Virus record (IMG/VR): IMGVR_UViG_3300031554_000006
Coordinates: 1 to 27,864 of that record
DNA length: 27,864 nt
Source: a virus
Reading direction: 5' to 3' (one strand)
A model generated the notes under the pieces. The model was not told the origin of the DNA, made no database searches, and saw nothing but the letters and a program-made list of their open reading frames with translations. Of the stretch, positions 1 through 8,044 are shown in pieces (positions within the stretch are counted from its first letter, which is position 1; every line of letters starts with the position of its first letter). Both the position numbers and the translations under genes were made by a program.

Positions 1-40
1 CGCTATACCATAAGAGCCATTGGTAAATCTTCTTTATCAT
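1..40 (-). CDS. Partial gene at window edge, probably lysis region
   Basis: An ATG overlaps the TGA of the holin-like gene by four bases (ATGA). It opens a frame of 13 codons beginning MIKKIYQWLLWYS that runs off the window. A purine-rich AAAGAGG stretch sits at ribosome-site distance. Only the N-terminus is visible: basic, then hydrophobic and tryptophan-rich, as in a short membrane or lysis protein. No function can be assigned. Confidence 0.45.
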   Translation of the reverse strand, partial: MIKKIYQWLLWYS

Positions 41-225
41 TTGACCTCTTTGAACCGCTTTAACGCCCGCTCGCCGACATACTCACCAATAATAGCAATA
101 GTCACACCGAGTAGTAGTTCAGGTATTTCCATCTCATTTACCCACATAAACAGAACCGTCATCCAGCTTGTGCAGATGATAAATGGTCTTACGCTTGATT
201 TTAGGAACTCAGAAAGTTCATTCAT
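37..225 (-). CDS. Small two-helix membrane protein, holin candidate
   Basis: This 62-residue protein has two hydrophobic segments, about residues 14-29 and 34-50, with a short acidic turn (NEMEIPE) between them and a basic C-terminus (ERALKRFKEVK). Size, topology and position just after the tail-tip genes fit a phage holin, which makes membrane holes so that endolysin can reach the cell wall. The ATG follows AAGGAGGG at ideal spacing. No endolysin is inside the window; it may lie beyond position 1. Other small phage membrane proteins look alike, so the holin call is inference from context. Confidence 0.6.
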   Translation of the reverse strand: MNELSEFLKSSVRPFIICTSWMTVLFMWVNEMEIPELLLGVTIAIIGEYVGERALKRFKEVK

Positions 226-240
226 TTTTACCCTCCTTGG

Positions 241-1713
241 CTAACCAAAAATCCTGTGCATATCTGATAGGGTATCAGTTATGTCCCTTACTTTGTTCGA
301 AAGCTCGAGCATCATCTTGTGTGGGTTGAATAGGTCAGGATGGCTAATCTTGATGACCCGGGTTTGAATAACAATATCTAGCTCTTCGTCTATGACATTT
401 ACCATAGCCCCTAGCTGTAGTTCCTCGAACTCGAAGCCAGTAAAATCTGACAAGTCGATAGCAAACACGGCATAGGTAACCTTAGGCGTCTTCGCTTCAT
501 CGAGCAAAAGCCGGGCTGCGTCCAGCAATGCTGAAGCATTGTCTACGTCTTGGCTGGCCCGAACGCGACTGAATTGGCCATAAGTGCCAACGACATCCCA
601 GGCCATCAGATAATCAGCCCTCTGATAGTAAACCACGTAGGTAGCAGCCGGGTTATAATCGCCGATAGCGCACCGAAAGGTCCGTTCATCTGCTCCTTGG
701 TGGAAATCCGACGTAACTTCCAGTTCTGTTTTCCAATCAAACTCTTTAATTCGGATATACGCCGATGAGCCAGATTTGTTCTTAATTTTTAGTTTAGCTT
801 TCCACACCTTACGAGCTGAGAAGGTGTATTCCTTCCACACGTCGTTATCCGCATCGGAGAGGCTGGTGTTTACGACCAAATCCCAATCTTCCTCTCCGTA
901 GGTCGTGTCGGCAGTTACCCAAATCTGAACATCGACGCCAAGAGCGGAGATATTGGTAAGCATTACTCTTAATCCTATTGCTCCTATTTCACCGACTCCG
1001 CCTCCATTGGTAAGTTCAAGCGGAGCGCTCCATGCGCCCGCAGCGACATAGTCATAGGTAAACGTTCCAGTGTCTTCGTCGAAAGCTAGTGTTTCACCGA
1101 CCCATAGACTATCGATGTCAATAAACCAATCAGGACTTACCCAAACAATGCTGTCTTTTTCATAAATAAAAATGTGGGAAGGCAAAGCATTGCCTAGCCC
1201 AGTCCAATCCTTGTAGCAGGCGTATTTATCGGTGTCAGGAAGTGTAAGATAGCCGTAGCTGGCGTCGCTTGCCTTATCCACTTCCTCTCTTATCACAGTC
1301 AAGTCCGACAGCTTAGTTGACCCACTGGTAGGGAATAACCTGGTGCAAAGCTCTCCCCAATCTATCTCTCGAGTTATGCCGGTCAGGTTCTTTCGATACC
1401 GTATCTGCTGACCTTTGTCCTCACCTATATCGTTTAGCCAGTTTAGCTGGCGGTCATTATCAACATAGATATAACCGCCTACACTGTCGTGGAGTTGCAC
1501 TAAACCCCAGAGGATAGTCTCGTTTTCGACTGTGAGTGCTCTGCTCACTGTAGGTTCTATCGTGCCTACTGTGATGGGCGGACTGAGCCTCTGGAAGGCT
1601 AACAGAGCAGTTACAATAGCAGTTACTGTGCTATCGCTGGTCTCGTAGCTATCAACTATCTCATCAGCCAGCTGGCTTATCAATCCCTCTGCACTTATTG
1701 CTGTGGTTATCAT
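241..1713 (-). CDS. Tail hub / baseplate protein (Gp37- or Tal-like)
   Basis: This 490-residue virion protein should sit at the tail tip. The first 150 residues have the look of siphovirus hub proteins: an EGLISQLADE stretch, a predicted alpha/beta part, then a GGYIYVDNDRQLNWL segment followed by YRKNLTGITREIDW and LCTRLFPTSG. Residues about 220-330 look like an inserted beta-sandwich (jelly-roll) domain. The C-terminal part, rich in VNVIDEELDIVIQTRVIKI-type strands, resembles the last hub domain and ends in a short helix. Its ATG overlaps the stop of the upstream gene by four bases, so translation is probably coupled. The usual first hub domain appears to be at the end of that upstream protein. 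No peptidase motif is evident. Confidence 0.7.
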   Translation of the reverse strand: MITTAISAEGLISQLADEIVDSYETSDSTVTAIVTALLAFQRLSPPITVGTIEPTVSRALTVENETILWGLVQLHDSVGGYIYVDNDRQLNWLNDIGEDKGQQIRYRKNLTGITREIDWGELCTRLFPTSGSTKLSDLTVIREEVDKASDASYGYLTLPDTDKYACYKDWTGLGNALPSHIFIYEKDSIVWVSPDWFIDIDSLWVGETLAFDEDTGTFTYDYVAAGAWSAPLELTNGGGVGEIGAIGLRVMLTNISALGVDVQIWVTADTTYGEEDWDLVVNTSLSDADNDVWKEYTFSARKVWKAKLKIKNKSGSSAYIRIKEFDWKTELEVTSDFHQGADERTFRCAIGDYNPAATYVVYYQRADYLMAWDVVGTYGQFSRVRASQDVDNASALLDAARLLLDEAKTPKVTYAVFAIDLSDFTGFEFEELQLGAMVNVIDEELDIVIQTRVIKISHPDLFNPHKMMLELSNKVRDITDTLSDMHRIFG

Positions 1714-2978
1714 GTGCGTATATCCCTCTCCAGATGTAGAAGGAATTTTTTAACCACCTCTCCTGTCTCATAATCCCGGAGCCATATCTCCCCCAGTCGG
1801 CTAACGCCGCTTATTTTCTCCTCGTCAGCCGGGATAGAGAACTCCAGGAGAGGTGCTTCGTTAAGTGCCTCAGTAAATGAGATATTATAGGCGTTCTCTA
1901 AGATAGCCTCCAGATTGCCGCTGCTGTCGTGTAACTCCACGATATATCTGAGTCCGGACGGAGCCACCCATACGAACTTCACTACAGGCGTGCCGACGGC
2001 TTCCTCGGAAGGTATACCGGAGGGCAATAAAGTAAGTCCGAGACTCACCGCCGCCGAACCAAAGGCTTCCTCTGACTCAATACCGGTCAGAATGAGCGGC
2101 CCGGCAATAATCAAGACGCCGAAAGCCTCTCCTGACTCAGCGCCTGAAGGGAACACAACAAGGTTAAGCTGAGGAATACCCAAAGCCTCAGCCGTAGCTA
2201 TGCCAGCTGGGAACAACGTAAGGTTTAGCTTAGGTTCGCCCACAGCTTCCTCTGAGGCGATTCCAATAGCAGATATGGATATGACCATAGCAGGAGAACC
2301 TATGGCCTCTCCTGAAGATATACCGGTAAGAATAAGTGGACCGGCAACAATAGACGCACCGAAAGCCTCTAGGGAAGTTATACCGTCGGGGAATAAGGTA
2401 AACCCAAGACTTACTTTTGGTGTTCCAAACGCCTCTCCTGATGCTACGCCGGCAAGAGCCAGCAGGAAGTTTAGCTGAGGCGCACCGATAGCCTCCAAGG
2501 ACGCTATGGCTGACGGAGCCAAGTTGAGGTTGGCCTTGGGCGTTCCGAACGCTTCAGCACTAGCAATAGCACCGACGTCGCTTATGGTCAGCCCCTCAAA
2601 CAAACCAAAGTCAAAATCACGCACTCCCATGTAACCAAGCCCATCTTCACCTAGCCAGCAGATACGAGCTTGGGTTACTGTTTGAGTGCTGCCTAAGTCC
2701 TTCTCAGTATAGAAGTGACCTGACGGTATTGGGCCAGAATGTATGTTATGCCAATCACTGCCGTAATAGACATCTATGCTACAGTTAGGCGAGGCATCAT
2801 TGGTGGTGTATATCCCTATGCGAATCTTATTACAGCTAATGGAAGAATGAGTCCATATGAGATATTTGCCTGTTCCAGTAGCATCCCCATGATTAGAAAG
2901 CAAATCGTTAAAGGAATAGGTTTCATTTATCCAACCACTATTAGGGTCGCTCCACCCTGTAGGCGATGTCCAGCTCAT
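1710..2978 (-). CDS. Tail-tip protein with ten 20-22-residue EAFG repeats
   Basis: This 422-residue protein has three parts. Residues 1-130 look like a beta-sandwich carbohydrate-binding or F5/8-type fold. Residues 134-341 hold about ten tandem copies of a unit near GIxSxEAFGxPxxxLxLxP. Residues 342-422 (starting RYIVELHDSSG) resemble the first domain of Gp37-like siphovirus hub proteins. The next gene starts in the -1 frame with an ATGA overlap and seems to carry the rest of that hub. The layout suggests a receptor-facing arm attached to the hub. A ribosome site GGAAGG precedes the ATG. The fold statements are inference from sequence pattern; the repeats are directly visible. Confidence 0.65.
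   Translation of the reverse strand: MSWTSPTGWSDPNSGWINETYSFNDLLSNHGDATGTGKYLIWTHSSISCNKIRIGIYTTNDASPNCSIDVYYGSDWHNIHSGPIPSGHFYTEKDLGSTQTVTQARICWLGEDGLGYMGVRDFDFGLFEGLTISDVGAIASAEAFGTPKANLNLAPSAIASLEAIGAPQLNFLLALAGVASGEAFGTPKVSLGFTLFPDGITSLEAFGASIVAGPLILTGISSGEAIGSPAMVISISAIGIASEEAVGEPKLNLTLFPAGIATAEALGIPQLNLVVFPSGAESGEAFGVLIIAGPLILTGIESEEAFGSAAVSLGLTLLPSGIPSEEAVGTPVVKFVWVAPSGLRYIVELHDSSGNLEAILENAYNISFTEALNEAPLLEFSIPADEEKISGVSRLGEIWLRDYETGEVVKKFLLHLERDIRT
1956..2579 (-). repeat. Ten tandem protein-level repeats (EAFG motif)
   Basis: Ten diverged in-frame copies of 20-22 codons occupy residues 134-341 of the tail-tip protein. The core reads EAFG, EAIG, EAVG or EALG in every copy, preceded by a small-residue GIxS stretch and followed by a proline and alternating hydrophobic residues. 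Copies 4 and 8 share the segment IVAGPLILT / IIAGPLILT, which suggests that a four-copy block was itself duplicated. Confidence 0.9.
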
Positions 2979-2993
2979 CTATCGTCCTTCCTG

Positions 2994-3203
2994 CTAATCC
3001 AGCATAGGCTTGAGCTGTTGCTTCTCTTCAGGAGATAGGTCGTTAGCTATCCTGCGAAGTCTAAGCTCCCCGTGCTTCTCATCCATGAGCTGCGCGAGCT
3101 TTCTAGTTGTCTCCTTTAGCTCCGCTATCTGCTGACTGATTTTCCTCTTTTCAGCCTCTAGTTCTTCGTAGCTCATTAACCCATAATCCTTAGTCTTTAC
3201 CAT
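2994..3203 (-). CDS. Small coiled-coil protein of the tail region
   Basis: The 69-residue product is strongly charged. It has a heptad-like helix from about residue 10 to 50 (EELEAEKRKISQQIAELKE and onward), so it should form a coiled coil. The ATG follows AAGGAGGTAAAGGAAG and overlaps the end of the upstream gene by 14 bases. I do not recognise a family. Its place between Dit and the tail-tip protein suggests a structural or assembly role, but this rests on position only. Confidence 0.6.
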   Translation of the reverse strand: MVKTKDYGLMSYEELEAEKRKISQQIAELKETTRKLAQLMDEKHGELRLRRIANDLSPEEKQQLKPMLD

Positions 3204-3615
3204 CTTCCTTTACCTCCTTATTTGGCGGTGGATGTTGTATAAGTCTAGGTGAGCCTACATGCTCTGTAGACTCAATGCCCTTCATCCCTAAGCCTTCTTT
3301 TCTCAGCTTTGGGTCGTTGGCAGCTTGTTTTCGGGCCTCATCACGCATCCGAGGGTCAGTAGCTATGCCAATGGGGAAGCCATGGCCGAACAGAATAGCC
3401 TGGTCAACGATTATCTGCCCTGCCTTGACCTGCTCCTCTATCTTCCTTGCCTGTGCTATTACGCCCTTTGCGAAATAAATAGCAGCTTCCCAAGGCATTC
3501 GCTGCGTCTTTTCGCCCTCTATCTGCCAGATTACATCGGTCTTGTCGTGCCCAATTCTTACCGACTTCATTCTGGGGACGTGAATGTCAGGACTTTTATT
3601 ACCGTTGTCGCCCAT
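3190..3615 (-). CDS. Unknown tail-region protein
   Basis: The 141-residue protein is soluble and has no membrane segment. It has a beta-rich first third (SVRIGHDKTDVIWQIEG), a helical middle (EAAIYFAKGVIAQARKIEEQV) and a polar, lysine- and proline-rich tail that looks disordered. The start follows AAAGGAGTAAAAAA. It lies between the 135-residue structural protein and the coiled-coil protein, in a stretch that separates Dit from the hub. No function is recognised. Confidence 0.6.
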   Translation of the reverse strand: MGDNGNKSPDIHVPRMKSVRIGHDKTDVIWQIEGEKTQRMPWEAAIYFAKGVIAQARKIEEQVKAGQIIVDQAILFGHGFPIGIATDPRMRDEARKQAANDPKLRKEGLGMKGIESTEHVGSPRLIQHPPPNKEVKEDGKD

Positions 3616-3627
3616 TTTTTTACTCCT

Positions 3628-4035
3628 TTATAGCTTGAAGATTTTATTGGCGCCGGCATCCCACTGAACAGTAATGTCGCCTCCATTTGGAGTGCAAGGT
3701 AGACCAGTGGCCGTGTCAATACAACAGATTAGCCAGGACGTAGCATCAACGCCGCTATCCATGTAAATGACAATATACTCAAACTGGTCGCCTGCTACCG
3801 TAGGAACTACAACGTCGGTTGCATCCGCGACACCGAGCGTCGACGATTTGCCTGCAAAGTTACCACTCGTGGCTACGATGCCAGCATCTGTGAGGTCAAC
3901 CTGGTCTTCGTCCGTGTTTATATTTAGTGTGTAGTCGGCCGAGTCCATAAACGAGAGCACGATGTCATTGGCGCTCCAATCTATGTCCCCATCCAGGATA
4001 TGACCTCGTCCTAGTCCGTAAAGTGCGCTTGCCAT
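3628..4035 (-). CDS. Conserved phage structural protein, tail-associated
   Basis: The 135-residue product is acidic and beta-rich. It follows a pattern I associate with a widespread phage structural family: an N-terminal LYGLGRGHILDGDIDW, a central VATSGNFAGKS and GVADATDVV, then a conserved end with IDTATGLPCTPNGGDITV and a final NKIFKL. The exact role in virions is not known to me; such genes usually sit among tail or appendage genes, as here. The ATG follows GGAGGTGAGAC. Confidence 0.65.
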   Translation of the reverse strand: MASALYGLGRGHILDGDIDWSANDIVLSFMDSADYTLNINTDEDQVDLTDAGIVATSGNFAGKSSTLGVADATDVVVPTVAGDQFEYIVIYMDSGVDATSWLICCIDTATGLPCTPNGGDITVQWDAGANKIFKL

Positions 4036-4053
4036 GTCTCACCTCCGTCTTTT

Positions 4054-4806
4054 TTATAGGTATGCTTCTCTGTATTTTATGTTCAAAGTTCCAGTGTTGG
4101 AGAAGCCGGTAACCTTAATGTGATTGTCGCTTGCAGGTATCAATCTAGGGAACTGGCCGCTGACATTGGTCATATCAGCGGTGCCTTCCTTCTTGACTAT
4201 CCAAAGCCCCACGTCTATCTCCAATTCTTCGGTAATAGCCAGACTGCCTTGCCATTGAAGTTCTTCCCCGGTGTCTGTGTTCTCAACTTTGAGAGTGATG
4301 TCAGTCAGAGCTTCACCTGCCGTCAGGGTATAGACTGGCTTAACGTAGGCAGTCCCCCCCACGGCTTCGACTATAGTATCCGGGTCAGCGTCTATATTAT
4401 GGTCACTGCTGGTCTCGTTGGTCTTGTAAGCTAGAGGGTCATCAGCGATAAAGGCCAGTGAGCCACGGTAAGCGATAGGACTTACTAAGTTACCATCCAG
4501 ATGTTCGAACCTAGCCATCCAATACCGGTCGTCTTGAACATCAAATATGAGCCGTTTCGCTTCCTTCTGAGCAACGATGAGTTTAATGGCATCAAGATAG
4601 CTTTGAAGCTGTGCCGTGCTGCTACCTCGAACAAAGACATTGAGTGAAATTGATTTTGGAGGAGATATTGAACGAGCAGCCAAAGCGAGGTCTGGCAGCT
4701 GCACCGTCTCCGCCTTAAGAAAAGTAGCCAGAATAGGTGAGCTCCCCAGGACGGTTAGCCCATAGGTACTCAAATCGATACCGTTATATTCTAAGCTATT
4801 GCTCAT
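4054..4806 (-). CDS. Distal tail protein (Dit-like)
   Basis: The 250-residue protein sits directly downstream of the tape measure gene, the normal place for Dit. Dit forms the ring joining the tail tube to the tip. The N-terminal YNGIDLSTYGLTVLGSSP and the following strands, an internal helix (AQLQSYLDAIKLIVAQ) and an ARFEHL..SPIAYRGSLAFIADDP stretch match the usual Dit N-terminal domain. The second half is beta-rich and fits a galectin-like C-terminal domain. Its ATG overlaps the tape measure stop by four bases. The identification rests on both pattern and gene order. Confidence 0.78.
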   Translation of the reverse strand: MSNSLEYNGIDLSTYGLTVLGSSPILATFLKAETVQLPDLALAARSISPPKSISLNVFVRGSSTAQLQSYLDAIKLIVAQKEAKRLIFDVQDDRYWMARFEHLDGNLVSPIAYRGSLAFIADDPLAYKTNETSSDHNIDADPDTIVEAVGGTAYVKPVYTLTAGEALTDITLKVENTDTGEELQWQGSLAITEELEIDVGLWIVKKEGTADMTNVSGQFPRLIPASDNHIKVTGFSNTGTLNIKYREAYL

Positions 4807-6818
4807 GCAAAACTAATCCCCAATGCTCTATATTTTCTTTCCTGTAATCGGAGTAGTTCTTCAGCAATCTTCCTAACATCAGCCTCTTCCCTGACTATCA
4901 GCTCTGAGATATTGAACTGGTTAGTAATGGTAGCCGGCTGAGATGGACTTACCGTCTCGGGGCCCTTTTCACCAGCAATAGCGTATGGTTTCATCGACTT
5001 CAGGCCATAAAGTAGCGTTGGCTCCGGGATAAGTCCACCATGGGCGAACTCAGGCAGATGCACCTCGGGGATATTAAAGCCAAAGTGCTTGCCACCTATA
5101 AGCGGCACCCAATCTGGTATATTAACGCTGATTTTATTAATCTGGCGTATAATCCAGTTAATGGCGGTTTCAATACCTTTCACCGCGAACCTGAATGGGG
5201 CCAGCATGATATCTTTAAGGGTGGAGAACACAGCCTTTACCTTCTCCGGTATAGACCTGAAGAACTCAAAGACGTGTTCCCACATACCCCGGATTACTTC
5301 CACTATCTTGCCCCAGTTCCGTGCTATCAAGATGGGAAGACCTACAGCAGGGAACAATATCGCTAAAATCATATCCCAGTGGTTCCTGAAGATACCCGCT
5401 ATGGCGTCCCAGACCTGGCTGAAGAAGCCGGTTATTGCTCCCCATATCTCTACAGCCTTCTCTTTGATGGTATCCCAGTTCTTCCAGACAAGGACACCTA
5501 TTGCAATCAAGCCGGCAATAGCAGCGACGATAATACCGATGGGTCCGGTCATAGTAGTAAAAGCAACGCCTAATACAGGGAGCAGGTGAATCAAGGCTCC
5601 TAAGCCCAAAGATAATTGCCCCAGAATAAGCAGTAGTGGACCAAGGGCAGCCACGAGAACTCCAGCAACAATTATTGCTTTCTGCATTCCTGGGCTGAGG
5701 TTATTAAACCATTCCACCGCGCCTTTTACATAGCCTATTAATTTCTCTAACCATGGACCCAGGGTTTTCCCAATCGAATCGCCAAGCTCGATACCGGCAT
5801 TCTTGAGCTTGGTCATCATCTGCTGCCACTGGAACCCCGGGCCTTGAGCCATCTCATTGAAAGCTTCACCAGTGCGCCCGGTACTATTTTGCACTGTATC
5901 CAGGGCATCAGCGAAATCCTCGGCATTGGTGGTAACCAGAGGCAGCATAGCCCGGATAGCCCTGATATTAGGGAAGAGCTCGCTGAGTTTATCCACCTCA
6001 CCGCCGGTAGCCTCTTGAACCGCCTGTAATACTCCAGCCAGCCCGCCAAACCTCTCTATAGCCTCAGGGCCGGTGCTTACACCCCATTCCTCAAATAAGG
6101 CAAGCATGGCTTCGCTGGGGTTCACCAGGGAAGTAAAGGTAGCATTAAGAGCAGTGGCGGCTTCATCAGTAGAACCGCTCACCTTTGATAGGGTACCCAG
6201 GGCAGCTCCCACTTCCTCAATCTGAATCCCCAAACCGGCTGCCATAGTAGCGGCCTGTGGGAAGGCATGAGCCATTTCCTCGAAGGTAAGCAAGCCAGTA
6301 TCCACGATAGCAAAGAAGGTGTCCATGGCCCGGCTAGCCCCTTCAACGCCCTCGAGCTGGAAGATATTCATGGCCTTGGTCAGAGCAGCAGTAGTGGCAA
6401 CGGTATCAGCCGCGCCGCCGACTGCACCTTCCATAGCCACACGGAGAATGTCGATGGCATCCGCCCCTCTATAGCCGGCGGAAACTATCTGATAAAAGGC
6501 ATTGGTTACATCGATGGCACTTTTACTGGTAGCATCGGAAATCTCCAGGATCTGATCTTTATACTTGGCAGCCTCTTCGGTCGATGCGCCCAGCATGACA
6601 TTGACGGACCTGAATGCCTGGTCAAAGTCTCCCGCCATCTTAAAGCTGGCAAGCCCGAGCGCAGTCAGTGGGGCAGTAATTTTCATAGACATCTGACTGC
6701 CTATCTGGGTCATAGTCTGCCCGGCGGACCTGAGTTTGTCCTCAAGCCCTCCCAGCTGCTGGTTGACTGCGTTTATACCGTCGAGAGTAATCTTCCCGAC
6801 TAAAGAGAAAATATCCAC
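4803..6818 (-). CDS. Tail tape measure protein (TP901 type)
   Basis: The 671-residue protein sets tail length and is probably injected at infection. Residues 65-330 carry the TP901-type core, including FDQAFRSVNVMLGAS, FYQIVSAGYRGADA, AMEGAVGGAADTVATTAALTK and GSTDEAATALNATF. Residues about 379-446 are a long glycine- and alanine-rich hydrophobic region that could form membrane helices. The C-terminal third is helical and ends in ELLRLQERKYRALGISFA. A GTG start follows AAGGAAGCAGAGTAGA, which overlaps the end of the GT chaperone. By the usual 1.5 angstrom per residue rule, the tail would be near 100 nm, on the short side for siphoviruses. Confidence 0.93.
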   Translation of the reverse strand: MDIFSLVGKITLDGINAVNQQLGGLEDKLRSAGQTMTQIGSQMSMKITAPLTALGLASFKMAGDFDQAFRSVNVMLGASTEEAAKYKDQILEISDATSKSAIDVTNAFYQIVSAGYRGADAIDILRVAMEGAVGGAADTVATTAALTKAMNIFQLEGVEGASRAMDTFFAIVDTGLLTFEEMAHAFPQAATMAAGLGIQIEEVGAALGTLSKVSGSTDEAATALNATFTSLVNPSEAMLALFEEWGVSTGPEAIERFGGLAGVLQAVQEATGGEVDKLSELFPNIRAIRAMLPLVTTNAEDFADALDTVQNSTGRTGEAFNEMAQGPGFQWQQMMTKLKNAGIELGDSIGKTLGPWLEKLIGYVKGAVEWFNNLSPGMQKAIIVAGVLVAALGPLLLILGQLSLGLGALIHLLPVLGVAFTTMTGPIGIIVAAIAGLIAIGVLVWKNWDTIKEKAVEIWGAITGFFSQVWDAIAGIFRNHWDMILAILFPAVGLPILIARNWGKIVEVIRGMWEHVFEFFRSIPEKVKAVFSTLKDIMLAPFRFAVKGIETAINWIIRQINKISVNIPDWVPLIGGKHFGFNIPEVHLPEFAHGGLIPEPTLLYGLKSMKPYAIAGEKGPETVSPSQPATITNQFNISELIVREEADVRKIAEELLRLQERKYRALGISFA

Positions 6819-6819
6819 T

Positions 6820-7206
6820 CTACTCTGCTTCCTTCTTTACCTTTTTGACCTTTATGTTCATCTGGGCAAATAGTTCCTCATCGGACACCATACTGGTAGG
6901 AATTCTTTGACCGCTTTTAGTTCCTTTATCTTCTCCCGATAAACCAAGGGCAGATAGATATTCACCGAATGTCTTATTACCACCTAGAAGACACCCAATT
7001 TGCCAGCCTACAAAAGCTGCTAGGATAGCCTTCTCTTTGAACTCATCTTGGTGTGCTCTGATAATGACTTTTTGGAGCTGCAAAAAACGGCTGAACTTCA
7101 ATTCCTCGATTTCGGTATCAGACCAGCCGTAGCGGTGCTGTATAAGGTCAAAGAGTCGGGCTACTTCTTGCTTATAAAACGGCTCGCTAGTTGCGAGGCC
7201 TTGGCG
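6820..7206 (-). CDS. T part of the GT tail assembly chaperone, reached by -1 frameshift
   Basis: From the slippery site the -1 frame stays open for 128 codons to the stop just before the tape measure gene. It passes straight through the 93-codon frame that could begin at a TTG at 7101. Residues just after the shift (VARLFDLIQHRYGWSDTEIE, then ELKFSRFLQLQ) have the look of T-domain proteins of siphoviruses. A frameshift at 7206-7212 would give a 229-residue fusion with the upstream G protein. GT and G together coat the tape measure during tail assembly and are not in the virion. The TTG at 7101 has no good ribosome site, which supports the fusion route. Confidence 0.85.
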   Translation of the reverse strand, partial: RQGLATSEPFYKQEVARLFDLIQHRYGWSDTEIEELKFSRFLQLQKVIIRAHQDEFKEKAILAAFVGWQIGCLLGGNKTFGEYLSALGLSGEDKGTKSGQRIPTSMVSDEELFAQMNIKVKKVKKEAE

Positions 7207-7508
7207 AAAAAATCCTTGATATCCTCTTGCTCAGCCAGCTTTTCGACTATGTCCAAAACGGCATTGGCCGGCATTGCCTCGAACTCTGCTTTATCTTTGC
7301 CTACCAGGTCTGCCAGCCAGGATTTCAAGTCTTCCTCAGCTGCAGTGAAGATGCTTTGAATCATAGCTATACCCAGCTCAGTACGGTCTGCTTTGGCATC
7401 TTTTATAGCTGAGGCAAGTTCCTCCCTAGCACTCTTGGTAATCTTACCGAGCATCCGGGCAACGGCAAAGACATCCTTTATCTGTAGGGGCCTAATTTTG
7501 ATTTCCAT
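7161..7508 (-). CDS. G-type tail assembly chaperone
   Basis: The 115-residue product (starts MEIKIRPLQIKDVFAVARML) is small, helical and charged. It sits between the tail tube gene and the tape measure gene, the invariant place of the G chaperone. Its ATG follows AAGGAGGAGC. Near its end the codons GAT TTT TTC form a T TTT TTC slippery site, so a fraction of ribosomes should shift to the T frame, and the rest end 14 codons later at TAG. Sequence similarity in this family is low, so the call depends on position, size and the frameshift signal. Confidence 0.85.
   Translation of the reverse strand: MEIKIRPLQIKDVFAVARMLGKITKSAREELASAIKDAKADRTELGIAMIQSIFTAAEEDLKSWLADLVGKDKAEFEAMPANAVLDIVEKLAEQEDIKDFFAKASQLASRFISKK
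7181..7212 (-). promoter_or_regulatory. Programmed -1 frameshift site with stem-loop
   Basis: Read on the minus strand, the heptamer T TTT TTC lies at 7212-7206 in the correct zero-frame register (codons TTT and TTC). Five bases later, at 7200-7181, is a stem-loop: GG then CTCGC pair with GCGAG then CC, with one bulged C and the loop AACTA. Heptamer, spacer and stem are the classic parts of a -1 recoding signal. The new frame is open for 128 codons. Confidence 0.88.
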
Positions 7509-7518
7509 GCTCCTCCTT

Positions 7519-7989
7519 TTATGCGGCAGCGTCTTCTACGGTCCCAAACTCACCGCTATCGTCCACCAGGGCTTTGAAGGTCACCGGCACCACGGTTATC
7601 TCGCCCTTTTTGTAAGGCATGCCGACAGCCCCGACCGGGTTAACCAAGGTAAGGGTGATAGTGCGGTCAAATCCCGCCGGGTTTGTACCCACCAGCACCA
7701 GAGCCTTCTCTTGAAGAGCAGCGCCACCAAGGGTCAAGATGCTGTCTGCCAGTGAGCTCCCGGGGATAGCCTCGGCCATATTGGCGAGCGATCCCTCAGC
7801 CATGTTGAGGGCAACCTCGATTTCCTGGTCGACCAAGACACGCTTGATAGTGCCGACCAGCTCCTCCACTTTGACGTCAAAGAAGTCGGAGGATACTGTC
7901 ATTGTTACGCCGTCAGCCGTATAGCCTACCTCTGTTTCGCCGATGGTTACCGATGCCACTCCTACTAAAACATTAGCTGCAGTTCCCAT
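7519..7989 (-). CDS. Major tail (tube) protein
   Basis: This 156-residue beta-rich protein begins with ANVLVGVASVTIGETEVGYT and has alternating strands in the pattern of tail tube proteins (GVTMTVSSDFFDVKVEELVG, a later EITVVPVTFKALVDD). It is expected to polymerise as the tail tube around the tape measure. It lies between the tail terminator and the G chaperone, as in most siphoviruses. A very strong ribosome site (AGGAGGTGACAC) precedes the ATG, fitting a protein made in hundreds of copies. An intrinsic terminator lies just upstream, so readthrough or a separate promoter may set its level. Confidence 0.85.
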   Translation of the reverse strand: MGTAANVLVGVASVTIGETEVGYTADGVTMTVSSDFFDVKVEELVGTIKRVLVDQEIEVALNMAEGSLANMAEAIPGSSLADSILTLGGAALQEKALVLVGTNPAGFDRTITLTLVNPVGAVGMPYKKGEITVVPVTFKALVDDSGEFGTVEDAAA

Positions 7990-8020
7990 GTGTCACCTCC
8001 TGAATTATTTTTTGAGAAAT

Positions 8021-8044
8021 AAAAAAGCGGCTTGAAAGCCGCTT
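8021..8044 (-). terminator. Intrinsic terminator upstream of the tail tube gene
   Basis: On the minus strand a perfect 7-bp stem AAGCGGC / GCCGCTT with loop TTTCAA runs straight into a U tract. It lies in the short gap between the tail terminator gene (stop at 8067) and the tail tube gene (start at 7989). I see no convincing promoter hexamers between the hairpin and the tail tube start. Confidence 0.8.

Noticed and set aside
1710-1760. A -1 programmed frameshift joining the repeat protein to the hub
   Set aside because: The A-rich stretch GTT AAA AAA TTC is not a proper heptamer. A shift there would also lose the conserved-looking HLERDIRT end. ATGA coupling explains the pair better.
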